The notes under the pieces were generated by a model. It was not told the DNA's origin, did no database searches, and was given only the letters and a program-made list of their open reading frames with translations. A program made the translations under genes and the position numbers. 64,000 nt of DNA from Mesorhizobium carmichaelinearum (GTDB taxonomy: Bacteria; Pseudomonadota; Alphaproteobacteria; Rhizobiales; Rhizobiaceae), in NCBI RefSeq assembly GCF_900199455.1, contig NZ_FZQR01000005.1, positions 310,001 through 374,000 on the forward strand, given 5' to 3'. Each line of letters starts with the position of its first letter. The stretch's first letter is position 1. Below, in pieces: positions 1-7,934 of this stretch.

Positions 1-569
1 GCCTCGGGCGCCGCTGTCACCGGGTCGGCGCCATAGGCGATGGTGGCGATGGCGCTGCGCGGCCGGCGCGTCGCCAGGTGATCGGCAATCACTGGATGGT
101 CGGCGACCAGGCGGTGCGAGGCCCAGGCGCCGATCCACTCGTTGAGCCAGAACCATGTGCGCGCTGCGCGCCCCCATTTGGGGCGGCGCCACTCGATGCC
201 GTCCATATTGGTGATGACCTTGCGCCGCATCAGCCTGAGCCAGGTCAGGAAGACCGCGCCATTGTAGCCGAGCACCAGGCAGACACCGGGCCGGCGCGCG
301 GAGTCGAGCACGCATTGCCAGTCGAATTCCAACGTCGCGCGCGGGCCTTTCGAGGCGACCTGGACGTGGATGAGGTCGATGCCGCGCCATGTGTCGATGC
401 GCACCCTCTGGTCGACCCGCTCGACCTCGTCCTGGCAGTAGACGCCGACCTTCCAGCCGCGCCCGGCCAGAAAAAGTGCCAGCTTCTCGGCGAAGGTTTC
501 GAAGCCGCCATGGGCCGCGGGGATGCCGCGCGTTCCCAGGATCAGGATGGAAGGCTGTTCCGATTTCAT
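1..569 (-). CDS. DUF1972-type glycosyltransferase (5' part only)
   Basis: This gene enters from the left edge and only its first ~189 codons are visible. The N-terminus (MKSEQPSILILGTRGIP, then AAHGGFETFAEKLA) is the Rossmann start typical of the DUF1972 glycosyltransferases, which add sugars during capsule, EPS or O-antigen synthesis on the cytoplasmic side of the inner membrane. An in-frame ATG at 620 would add 17 residues. Neither start has a strong Shine-Dalgarno, and I prefer 569 because family homology begins there. It is divergent from the GT4 gene at 996. Family call is from motifs; the sugar specificity is unknown. Confidence 0.8.
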   Translation of the reverse strand, partial: MKSEQPSILILGTRGIPAAHGGFETFAEKLALFLAGRGWKVGVYCQDEVERVDQRVRIDTWRGIDLIHVQVASKGPRATLEFDWQCVLDSARRPGVCLVLGYNGAVFLTWLRLMRRKVITNMDGIEWRRPKWGRAARTWFWLNEWIGAWASHRLVADHPVIADHLATRRPRSAIATIAYGADPVTAAPE

Positions 570-620
570 GGCTGCTGGCGCTTTCAGGTCCGCTCGGTCC
601 GCTGAGGAAGGCTGTCTCAT

Positions 621-995
621 CTTAAAACCGCAGCCCTGCAATATCCCTGCCAGGCGCGATTCCGGCCATTGTCGCACCCGGGTTGTAAAATATTTGTTCC
701 AACCGCCGTGGTTGTTTCATTATCGGTCAACCTTCCCAACGTATGTGTATCGAAACGAGGCGATGCCGGGGCTTGTTGACCCGCAAATGGATATATTAGC
801 CCGGCATAATCCTTGCAAATGGACTTCTGCGCGCCAGAATCGGCGGAGGGCGTGCAGCATTGGTGTGGTGATCCGGGTTTCAACATCCGTTTCATGTCCA
901 CTGGCAACGAGGGAAGTCCAAAGGGGTGTTGGCTTGAAGTTTCCGGCCGCCGATAGCGTCAGGCGGCGGAATCGTCTCACCACCCTGACAGAAAG
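621..995. other. Intergenic region between divergent glycosyltransferase genes
   Basis: This 375-nt stretch is AT-richer than its flanks, especially around 680-800, and separates two divergent polysaccharide genes, so promoters for both should lie here. I could not place a convincing -35/-10 pair. The frames open through it are antisense or out-of-frame extensions of neighbouring genes and show no recognisable protein. Confidence 0.4.
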
Positions 996-2177
996 ATGCA
1001 TGTGAAGATGCGGATTGCTTGCATCCATCAGGGCTACGAACTCTACGGTTCCGACCGCAGCTTCGCGGAGAGCGTCGCGGCGTTGCGCGCCGCGTTTCCG
1101 TCCGCCGACATCGAAGTGGTCTTGCCGCGCAGCGGGCCGATCGTCGAAATCCTGGAACCTCATGCCAGCCGCATCGTCTTCGAGCCGCTCTGGGTGCTCA
1201 GGCGCCAGGCGATGCTGAGGCTGGCGACCGTCGAGATGGCGCGGCTGCCGGTGGCGCTGTGGCGGGCCTGGCGACGGCTCAGCGCTTGCGACCTCGTTTA
1301 TGTCAACACCTCGATCGTCGCCGACTATGCGCTGGCCTCGCGCCTGCTGCCCAGCAAGGCATTGCTGCACATCCATGAAATTCCCGAAGGCGTGCTGCGC
1401 CGCATCCTCGTCGGCCTGATGCACTGGAGCCATGCCGACCTCATCTTCAACTCGAAGGCGACGCGCGCCACCTTCGGCGAGCCCAGATCCGCACGCTCCT
1501 ACGTTGTCTACAATGGCGTTGCCGGCCCGGCGGCGGCGCAAGCGATGACCTATGACGGCAAGCGCCCGCTGCGGGTGCTGCTGCTTGGCCGCATCAACCG
1601 GATCAAAGGCCAGGAAGTGCTTTTGCAGGCGATCGCCTCGCTGCCGGCGGAACTGAAGTCGAGGATCGAGGTGCGGCTGGTCGGCGGCGCCTTCGAAAGC
1701 GTCGAGCGCGAGCGCGCGCTCGCCGAACTGGTCGAAACGATGGGGCTCACCGGACAGGTCAGCGCCTTGCCCTTCATCCCGGACCCTTCGGAGCATTACC
1801 GCTGGGCCGACATCGTCACCGTGCCGTCGCGGCGTCCGGAATCGCTCGGCCGCGTCGCCATCGAGGCGATGGCCTATGGCCGTCCGCCGCTGGTGTCGGC
1901 GATCGGCGGTCTGGTTGAGGTGGTCGCCGACGGCGAGACCGGCTGGCATGTTCCGCCGGGAGATGCACCGGCGTTGGCCGCGAAATTGCGGGAGATCATC
2001 CTCGCCCCCGAGGCCTGGCGCGGTTTTGTCGCCGCCGGGCGCAAGCGCTACGAGACGATTTTCAGCGAGCCGGTTGCCGCCGCCGCGATCGCGGCGATCG
2101 CCGCCGACAAGCTGAAGGCCGCGATCGCAAGGCCGGGCAGGACGGCAAGCACCCGCCAGGCGGAGACACGGCCGTGA
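996..2177 (+). CDS. Family 4 glycosyltransferase
   Basis: A 393-residue GT-B fold glycosyltransferase, probably transferring a hexose to a lipid-linked or growing polysaccharide. The N-terminal acceptor domain begins MRIACIHQGYELYGSDRS, and the C-terminal donor domain starts near residue 185 (RVLLLGRINRIKGQE). The GT4 nucleotide-sugar motif is seen as ESLGRVAIEAMAYGRPP at about residues 285-300. A second ATG four codons in (MRIACIH) is an equally plausible start. Its stop overlaps the GTG start of the flippase by GTGA, so the two are translationally coupled. Together with the flippase and GNAT genes it suggests exopolysaccharide or capsule synthesis. Acceptor and sugar cannot be told from sequence. 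Confidence 0.87.
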   Translation: MHVKMRIACIHQGYELYGSDRSFAESVAALRAAFPSADIEVVLPRSGPIVEILEPHASRIVFEPLWVLRRQAMLRLATVEMARLPVALWRAWRRLSACDLVYVNTSIVADYALASRLLPSKALLHIHEIPEGVLRRILVGLMHWSHADLIFNSKATRATFGEPRSARSYVVYNGVAGPAAAQAMTYDGKRPLRVLLLGRINRIKGQEVLLQAIASLPAELKSRIEVRLVGGAFESVERERALAELVETMGLTGQVSALPFIPDPSEHYRWADIVTVPSRRPESLGRVAIEAMAYGRPPLVSAIGGLVEVVADGETGWHVPPGDAPALAAKLREIILAPEAWRGFVAAGRKRYETIFSEPVAAAAIAAIAADKLKAAIARPGRTASTRQAETRP

Positions 2178-3475
2178 AGTTCCCGATCCATCTGGTACGA
2201 CGCCTCGTGCTGATGATCGGCGGCGAGGCGATGCAGAGCGGCTTTCACTTTGCCCTCAACATCGCGCTGCTGCACATGCTGTCGGCGCAAGGCTACGGCC
2301 TTTTCGCCATCGCCATGGTGATGGGCGGCGTCGGCCTGTCCTACATCAGGTCGCTCACCGCGGTTCCCGCCTCGATATGGATGGGCAAGAGCACCAACAG
2401 CGCCGGCGTCGATGCCCATGACGTGGCCTTCGGAACGGCGGCCCTGGTCGTGGCGCTGCTGATGGCCGTCGGCACGGCTGTCCTGATGCATCTCCTGGGC
2501 GACCCGAGCGGCATTGCCGCCGGCTGCTTCGTCGGCGCATGGTCGCTGCGCAGCCATATGCGCACGGCATTCTTCGCGCGCCGCCAGCAGGTGATCGTCT
2601 CCATCAGCGATGCCGCTTTCACGATCTCCGGCACCGTGTTCGCCGGACTGGCGATCTGGTTCGCCGGGGCCGCGCTGCAGACCGTGTTCTATGCGCTTGC
2701 CGCGGCCAATGTGGTCGGCATCTTCGTTCTGGTCCGGCTGGCGCGCCGCACGGTCCGCGTCTCCTTCCGCATGCCGACGCGCCGGCGCTATACCAGGCTG
2801 TGGCGCCAGCTGTGCTGGTCGGCGTTCAGCGCCACCACCACCAACATCCAGGGTCAATGCCTGGCGCTGCTGGTCGCGGGCATTGCCGGGCCTGCCGCCT
2901 ATGCACCGCTGGCGGCGGTGATCGTGCTGTTCGCCCCGTTGCGCATCATCAGTCTTGCCTTCGTCAACATGACGCAGCCGGAGCTCGCCAAGCTGATGCG
3001 GCTGGGTGAAACGCGCCGCGTCTGGGCGCAGGCGAAGATCTGGTCGGTGGTCATGGGGCTCGGCGGCCTGGCCTATGGATGCGCCATCCTGTTCGTCCTG
3101 CCGATGATCAAATCCCAGGCTCTCCAGGATGCCTCGGTCGGGTTCATCGGGCTTTTCGTGACAGCGAATTTTATCCCGATCATGCTCTACATCATGCCTC
3201 GCATCGTGCTCGAGATCCTCGGCGATTTCCGCATCGTCGCCTTCATCACCTTGGGCGGCGCGATCGTCGGGCTGGCGCTGATCGCGATCCTGCTGGCAAT
3301 CGCGTCGCCGCCGTGGGCGCTGCTGGGTTCCGCGGTCTCCGAGATCTTCGTGCTCGCGGCATCATGGTATTTCGTGCATCACCGCATGTGGAACATCGAG
3401 CACCCGGACCAGCAGCGTAACAGCCGCTTGGGCTCCTGGCGGCGGGCGGTCACGTTCGCCGCGGCGAGACGATAG
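2174..3475 (+). CDS. Wzx-like polysaccharide flippase (MOP superfamily)
   Basis: A 433-residue, very hydrophobic protein with about 12 predicted membrane helices and short charged loops, in the size range of Wzx/RfbX-type lipid-linked oligosaccharide flippases. It starts at GTG 2174, overlapping the upstream glycosyltransferase stop by GTGA. The role inferred is to move undecaprenyl-linked repeat units from the inner to the outer leaflet of the cytoplasmic membrane. Helices near residues 10-55, 85-130, 145-190, 225-265, 290-330 and 345-400 are visible as hydrophobic runs. The family assignment rests on topology and neighbourhood more than on a signature motif. A transporter of another MOP subfamily cannot be excluded. 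Confidence 0.8.
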   Translation: MKFPIHLVRRLVLMIGGEAMQSGFHFALNIALLHMLSAQGYGLFAIAMVMGGVGLSYIRSLTAVPASIWMGKSTNSAGVDAHDVAFGTAALVVALLMAVGTAVLMHLLGDPSGIAAGCFVGAWSLRSHMRTAFFARRQQVIVSISDAAFTISGTVFAGLAIWFAGAALQTVFYALAAANVVGIFVLVRLARRTVRVSFRMPTRRRYTRLWRQLCWSAFSATTTNIQGQCLALLVAGIAGPAAYAPLAAVIVLFAPLRIISLAFVNMTQPELAKLMRLGETRRVWAQAKIWSVVMGLGGLAYGCAILFVLPMIKSQALQDASVGFIGLFVTANFIPIMLYIMPRIVLEILGDFRIVAFITLGGAIVGLALIAILLAIASPPWALLGSAVSEIFVLAASWYFVHHRMWNIEHPDQQRNSRLGSWRRAVTFAAARR

Positions 3476-3478
3476 GAG

Positions 3479-4711
3479 ATGGATTTGGCAGGCCAGGCAG
3501 TGCAAATTGCTGCGGTGGACGGCTTGCCCGAAGGGGAAGCCTCCCATCCTGTAGCCGTTCTCGCGAACGACGCCTACACGGCGCGATTGCACACAAGTCT
3601 CGAAGCGGTCAGGCCGCTCTGGCTGCGCTTCCAGGAAAGCGGTGTGTGCACCGGTCACCAGAATTATGCGTGGGCTGCGGGGATCGTCGCGCGGCTGATG
3701 CCGCAAGGTGCCGAACTGCTCATCGTTGAAGTGAACAACGCGGTGACGGGCGCGCCCTTGATGCTGGTGCCGCTGATGCTGCGGCCAGCCTTCAGCCATC
3801 GGGTGATCGAATGGCTGAGCTGTGGCGTCTGCGACTATTCGGCACCGCTGCTGGCCGATGCGAGCGCGTGGACCGCACAATCCGCGCAGGCTGCGTGGGC
3901 GGCGGTGCGTTCCGTGCTGCCGCCGGCGGACCGCTTCCATATCACGGGAATACCGCAGCGGATCGGCGGCGTCGCCAATCCGCTGGCCTTGCTCGCGGCC
4001 GCGCGCGGTTCCATCCAAACCACTTTTGGTCTTGCCATCGACGGCGACCCGGAAACCGTCCTCAAGCGGCTTTGCAGGCCATCCTTCGTCAAGGAATTCG
4101 GCAAGGACTGGCGTCGCCTCGAACGGCTCGGCGGCGTGGAACTGGTCGAGGCCGCTACGCCGGCCGAGGTGGAGCATATCTTCGACGAACTGGTCCGGAT
4201 GCGGCTCAGCCGGTTTCGCGAGCTTGGCCGCTTCGATCTGCTGACGCAGGAGGCCGTTGTCGATTTCTACCGCAACGCAGCTCTACAGGGCCTGACGGAC
4301 GGTTCGGTGCGGCTGTTCGGGCTGCGCGTCGGCGAGGCGCTGATCGCGGTTCAATATCTGCTTGTCCATCAAGGGACTGTTCATGCTCTGCTGATAGCTA
4401 TGGACCAGAGCGTCGTGCCCAATGTCTCACCGGGCCTCTTGATCATGGGCAGGTTGATGAGCTGGGCACGCGAGCAGGGCTTTGGCTATTTCGACCTGTC
4501 GGTCGGCAACCAGAGCTACAAGGGAAATATGGGCGCCAAGGGTTCGGTTCTGGTGGAACTCTGCCACGGCTACACGATGCGGGGCAGGGCGGCGAACACC
4601 GCAATCGATGTCCGCAACCGGACCGAGGCCTTCGTGCGATCCAAACCACGGCTGCTCAATGTGGCCCAGGCACTGATGCGAGGTTTGCGGCGTTCGCGTG
4701 GAGGACGTTGA
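3479..4711 (+). CDS. CelD/BcsL-type GNAT acetyltransferase (copy 1 of a tandem pair)
   Basis: A ~410-residue protein of the Acetyltransf_6 (BioF2-like/CelD) group, a GNAT fold often encoded in exopolysaccharide and cellulose loci and thought to acetylate a sugar or carrier. The central part (FVKEFGKDWRRLERLGG, then RMRLSRFRELGRFDLL) and the C-terminal GLLIMGRLMSWAREQGFGYFDLS are the conserved core. The next gene is a full-length paralogue. ATG 3479 directly follows AGGAG with no spacer, whereas TTG 3485 sits 6 nt after it and matches the GTG start of copy 2 (both read xTG GCAGGCCAGGCA). The true start may therefore be TTG 3485. Substrate unknown. Confidence 0.8.
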   Translation: MDLAGQAVQIAAVDGLPEGEASHPVAVLANDAYTARLHTSLEAVRPLWLRFQESGVCTGHQNYAWAAGIVARLMPQGAELLIVEVNNAVTGAPLMLVPLMLRPAFSHRVIEWLSCGVCDYSAPLLADASAWTAQSAQAAWAAVRSVLPPADRFHITGIPQRIGGVANPLALLAAARGSIQTTFGLAIDGDPETVLKRLCRPSFVKEFGKDWRRLERLGGVELVEAATPAEVEHIFDELVRMRLSRFRELGRFDLLTQEAVVDFYRNAALQGLTDGSVRLFGLRVGEALIAVQYLLVHQGTVHALLIAMDQSVVPNVSPGLLIMGRLMSWAREQGFGYFDLSVGNQSYKGNMGAKGSVLVELCHGYTMRGRAANTAIDVRNRTEAFVRSKPRLLNVAQALMRGLRRSRGGR

Positions 4712-4739
4712 GAGCGGGCCTGAACGACGGGAGAAGTAC

Positions 4740-5963
4740 GTGGCAGGCCAGGCAATGCGAATAGTCGCGGTGGAAGATGCACCGGGCCAACCGCTTTTCC
4801 CTGATGTCGCCGGTTTGGGCGCCGTCGCGCGCTTTGCCGCACGGCTGCACACCAGCTTCGACACCGTAAAGCCCCTCTGGTTGCGCCTTGAGGAGACTGG
4901 CCTGTGCACCGGCCACCAGGGCTTTGCCTGGGTGGAAGGGATCGCCAAACGGCTGATGCCCGAAAACGCGGAGCTGCTCGTCGTCGAGGTGAATGACGCC
5001 GCCACGGGTGCGCCGGTCATGCTGCTGCCACTGATGCGCCGCCGGGCTCGGGGCCACACTGTGATCGAATGGCTGAGCGGCGGCGTGTGCGACTATTCGG
5101 CGCCGCTGTTGGCCGATGCGAGACCATGGACCAGGCAGAGTGCGGACGCCGCCTGGGCGGCGGTGTGCGCCGTGCTGCCACCGACGGACCGCTTCCACAT
5201 CGCGGGAATCCCGCGACAGATTCACAGCATCGACAATCCGCTGGCGCTGCTTTCGGTGGCGCGCGACTCCATCCAGATTGCCTCGGGCCTGGCCCTGGAT
5301 GGCAATCCGGAGACGCTGATCAAGCGCATCTGCAAATCGTCCTTTGCCAAGAATTTCCACAAGCATTGCCGCCGCTTCCAACAGCTGGGCAAGCTCGATC
5401 TGGTCGAAGCCGAGACGCCTGACGCGGTGGAGGAGCAGTTCTCCACGCTTCTGGAACTCAGGCTCAACCGCTTCCGCGAACTCGGGCGTTTCGACCTGCT
5501 GACACAGGCACCGGTCGTCGAGTTCTACCGCAACGCCGCCCTGCAGGGCCTGTCCGACGGCTCGGTGCGGCTGTTCGGGCTGCGTGTCGGTGAAGCCTAT
5601 CTCGCCGTCATCTACGTGCTGGTCATGAAGGGCACCTTGCACGCGCTTCTGCTCGGGATCGACCAGGACGCGGTTCCCAACGTCTCGCCAGGCCTGACAA
5701 CGATCGGCAAGCTGATGGTGTGGGCGCGCGAGCAGGGGCTCGGTTATTTCGACCTCTCGGTCGGCAGCCAGGGCTACAAGCAGCATATCGGCGCTTCGAG
5801 CGCGGTGCTGGCCGAGTTGTGCGAGGCGGTGACGCTGAAGGGCAGGGGTTCGACCGCCTATATCAAGCTGCGCGGCAAGACCGAGCTTTTCGTGCGCTCC
5901 AAGCCGGGGCTGTACAAGGTCGTGCAGGGCGTAATGCGCCGCTTGCGGCGATTGAAGAACTGA
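4740..5963 (+). CDS. CelD/BcsL-type GNAT acetyltransferase (copy 2 of a tandem pair)
   Basis: Paralogue of the preceding gene, clearly similar along its whole length (shared LAGQA/VAGQA N-terminus, VIEWLSxGVCDYSAPLLADA, RFRELGRFDLLTQ, AREQGxGYFDLSVG). The probable start is GTG 4740, preceded by GGGAG at ~10 nt and aligned with the start region of copy 1; this gives 407 residues against 408 from TTG in copy 1. An in-frame ATG at 4698 would overlap the upstream stop and add non-homologous residues. Two copies may modify different positions of the same glycan. It is probably co-transcribed with the glycosyltransferase and flippase genes. Acyl donor and acceptor are not deducible. Confidence 0.8.
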   Translation: MAGQAMRIVAVEDAPGQPLFPDVAGLGAVARFAARLHTSFDTVKPLWLRLEETGLCTGHQGFAWVEGIAKRLMPENAELLVVEVNDAATGAPVMLLPLMRRRARGHTVIEWLSGGVCDYSAPLLADARPWTRQSADAAWAAVCAVLPPTDRFHIAGIPRQIHSIDNPLALLSVARDSIQIASGLALDGNPETLIKRICKSSFAKNFHKHCRRFQQLGKLDLVEAETPDAVEEQFSTLLELRLNRFRELGRFDLLTQAPVVEFYRNAALQGLSDGSVRLFGLRVGEAYLAVIYVLVMKGTLHALLLGIDQDAVPNVSPGLTTIGKLMVWAREQGLGYFDLSVGSQGYKQHIGASSAVLAELCEAVTLKGRGSTAYIKLRGKTELFVRSKPGLYKVVQGVMRRLRRLKN

Positions 5964-5974
5964 GGCTGCCGCCC

Positions 5975-6472
5975 GGTAGTGGGTCAGCTCTTCCAAGAAG
6001 GTAGAGACTCATGCCAACCCGGTCGCGTATCCCATGCGACTTGTGGCTGACCCCGGGCCGCTGGCTTGATTGGCAGACTCTGGGAAATCAGTAATATCGT
6101 CGCTGATCGAGGCAGAGAGGCAGAAAATTTGAAGTATGAATGGGCGAACAATCCTCACCTGTTTATTCCAGTAACGGTCTGCGTCGTTGTCGCGTTCCTG
6201 AGCGCCGCAGCCATCATCATTGCAATGCTGAGCATTTTTTCGCGGACCGATTTTTACGGATCGATTGATGAGCAGAATCTTCCATGGAGCGAGCGATGGG
6301 GAAAGCGTGATGCGCGGCGGTATGCTGACTATTGGTCGCCACGTTTCCTGACAGCGCGCAGAGTGATTGCGCTCGGCGCTCTTGTCTTCATCGGCAGTTT
6401 CGCTGCGCTCGCATTTATAACCGCCGTCTTCGGCCATCCATCTTGACCGAAATTTCAAACTGACCCCCTACC
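5975..6472. repeat. 498-bp segment bounded by 13-bp inverted repeats
   Basis: GGTAGTGGGTCAG at 5975-5987 and the reverse complement of GGTAGGGGGTCAG at 6460-6472 form terminal inverted repeats with one mismatch. A third, inverted GGGTCAGC lies at 6046-6053. The enclosed DNA carries only one small membrane-protein ORF and no transposase. It resembles the ends of an insertion sequence or a small non-autonomous element. I see no clear target-site duplication. Confidence 0.4.
6066..6446 (+). CDS. Small two-helix membrane protein, unknown function
   Basis: A 126-residue ORF with two strong hydrophobic segments, about residues 32-56 (LFIPVTVCVVVAFLSAAAII) and 97-120 (RRVIALGALVFIGSFAALAF), separated by a polar loop. 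I do not recognise the family. It lies inside the inverted-repeat-bounded segment at 5975-6472 and is somewhat AT-richer than the genes around it, so it may be cargo of a mobile element. No convincing Shine-Dalgarno precedes the ATG, and a later methionine is possible. The antisense frame is open too, but only this strand gives regular membrane helices. Confidence 0.5.
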   Translation: MIGRLWEISNIVADRGREAENLKYEWANNPHLFIPVTVCVVVAFLSAAAIIIAMLSIFSRTDFYGSIDEQNLPWSERWGKRDARRYADYWSPRFLTARRVIALGALVFIGSFAALAFITAVFGHPS

Positions 6473-6546
6473 TGTCGCCCAGACAGATTGACAAGCTCCC
6501 GCCAAAGCCATCACGCTCCCGCGCGCAAAGATTGCAGGAGGCAATG

Positions 6547-6855
6547 ATGGCAAGCCTGGTGGTGATGTACGGCACGCCCAGCGATCCGGCGGCGTTCGAT
6601 GCCTATTATCGCGAAAAACACATTCCGCTGGCCAAGACCATCCCGGGATTGCGGCGCTACGAAATCAACCGCGGCCCTGTCATGACGCCGGCGGGACCAG
6701 CCAAGGTCCATCTGATCGCCACCTTGCAGTTCGACGACATGGCCGCCATCCAGAATGCATTCGCCAGCGCCGAAGGGCAGGCGGCCGCAGCCGATCTCCA
6801 GATATTCGCGACGGGCGGCGCCGACATGCTGATCTTCGACAGCGAGGATGTCTGA
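6547..6855 (+). CDS. EthD family protein
   Basis: A small (~102 residue) ferredoxin-like dimeric alpha/beta-barrel protein of the EthD family. It shows the family pattern: MASLVVMYGTPSDPAAFDAYY, then HIPLAKTIPGLRRYEIN, and a terminal ADMLIFDSED. EthD proteins accompany oxidative or degradative pathways, but most have no assigned chemistry. AGGAGG at 6536-6541 favours ATG 6547 (5-nt spacer) over ATG 6544. It converges on a related EthD gene on the other strand that is frameshifted. An intrinsic terminator lies between them. Function beyond the family fold is unknown. Confidence 0.8.
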   Translation: MASLVVMYGTPSDPAAFDAYYREKHIPLAKTIPGLRRYEINRGPVMTPAGPAKVHLIATLQFDDMAAIQNAFASAEGQAAAADLQIFATGGADMLIFDSEDV

Positions 6856-6879
6856 GACGCAAACGGCCTTTCAACGTGA

Positions 6880-6907
6880 CCCGCCGCCGCAAGATGGCGG
6901 GTTTTTT
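6880..6907 (+). terminator. Intrinsic terminator between convergent EthD genes
   Basis: CCCGCC at 6880-6885 pairs with GGCGGG at 6896-6901 across a 10-nt loop and is followed by six T residues (6902-6907). It lies 25 nt after the plus-strand EthD stop. Confidence 0.8.
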
Positions 6908-6939
6908 CTGCCCCTGAGGCCTGCCCGCGAACCAACGAT

Positions 6940-7252
6940 TCACATCGCCTCGGAATCGAAAAGCAGCATCGTCACACGGTCATCAGGCGCGTATTTGCGA
7001 CGGTCGACGGCGCAGGCCTTGCCAATCTCGGTGGCAAAGGCCGCACGCATGGCGTCCAGGCTGTCGAAATAGAGGGTCGCCACGATGTAGGGCGTCTCGC
7101 CTTGCAACATGTTCACGATCGGCTGTTTGCTGACATCATAGCGCCGCAGCCCGGGAAGCTGTTTTGCGAGCGGCAGATGGATGTCGAAATAGTGCCGGTC
7201 GAAGGCCGCTGGATCGGCGGGGGTTTTTGTAGATGACAAGCATCTTGGCCAT
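6940..7252 (-). pseudogene. EthD family gene with a frameshift near its start
   Basis: The minus strand opens with AGGGAG and ATG at 7252 (MAKMLVIYKNP), then loses the EthD frame. The frame one base over continues TPADPAAFDRHYFDIHLPLAK, IPGLRRYD-like sequence and the terminal MLLFDSEAM, matching the intact EthD protein encoded at 6547-6855. The shift falls in the run written TTTTT/GGGGG at 7219-7228 on the plus strand, where one extra base would explain it. This may be a real inactivating mutation or a homopolymer sequencing error. Without it the protein would be ~103 residues. Confidence 0.75.
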
Positions 7253-7452
7253 GATGGTGCTCCCTGTCGTTTGACGTGATCGCGCCTCGTCGGCGCCGCA
7301 CCAATGTCGTTTGCCATGAGCGGATTTCGACAGGGATGCGGGTTTTTGGCATGACCAAGGGTTGGCCCGGCACCGCCAAATTGACAGGACGGCGCGTCTC
7401 CGTCATCCTTGAGGCCAGTCGCCGGCGTGCCAGGGCGACCGAGGGCAGCGTC

Positions 7453-7677
7453 ATGTTCAGTCCCGTCATCGGCCAGAATGCCAAGCGCGCCGCGGTGCGC
7501 AAGGCGCTCGACGCCCACAAGATCTACATCACCGCGCAAAGCTTCTCGGACGGTGCCTACCGGGCACGGGTGCTGGTCGACGGCGAGGCCTACTGGGTCG
7601 ATGAATTCCGCCTCGCCCAGCTGCGGCAGGGGCTTACGCCGGCCGAGCTCGAGTTGACGCCGGCCGCCGACGATTGA
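7453..7677 (+). CDS. Small conserved-looking hypothetical protein
   Basis: A 74-residue acidic protein from ATG 7453 (MFSPVIGQNAKRAAVRKALD ...) ending ELELTPAADD. The codon usage is typical of the genome from this methionine on, while the in-frame extension upstream to 7276 is Arg-rich and looks non-coding, so I prefer 7453. A weak GAGGGCAG precedes it. No domain is recognised; the pattern of alternating helix and a YRARVLVDGEAYWVDEF strand pair suggests a small alpha/beta fold. It lies just before a repeat cluster and ligD. Confidence 0.45.
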   Translation: MFSPVIGQNAKRAAVRKALDAHKIYITAQSFSDGAYRARVLVDGEAYWVDEFRLAQLRQGLTPAELELTPAADD

Positions 7678-7721
7678 GGCCAAGTGAACAATCGCGAGTG
7701 GTGCAAACGTAGCGCTCTACG

Positions 7722-7880
7722 GCGCCCCCCTCTGGCCTGCCGGCCATCTCCCCCACGAGGGGGGAGATCGGATGTCGCGGCGGCCTTCGCCAATTTCCAA
7801 AGTTGTAAGGGGAGAGTCGGCGTCACGGCTGCCAATCTCCCCCCTCGTGGGGGAGATGTCCGGCAGGACAGAGGGGGGCG
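7722..7880. repeat. Composite inverted palindromic repeat (RIME-like)
   Basis: Two arms in inverted orientation: CTGGCCTGCCGGCCATCTCC... at 7722-7769 and the complementary-type arm CTCCCCCCTCGTGGGGGAGA... at 7828-7880. Equivalent arm pairs occur at 12.9, 38.8, 45.1 and 57.1 kb. The type matches the rhizobial intergenic mosaic elements. It fills most of the gap before ligD. Confidence 0.75.
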
Positions 7881-7934
7881 TGAAGGAACGAGGCGGTTGT
7901 TGTTTCCAACTGTCGCGCGCTTCGGTCTTTGACC

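Noticed and set aside
4656..5996. 446-codon minus-strand frame over the second GNAT gene
   Set aside because: Antisense to a clear paralogue of the preceding gene; no domain or signal of its own.
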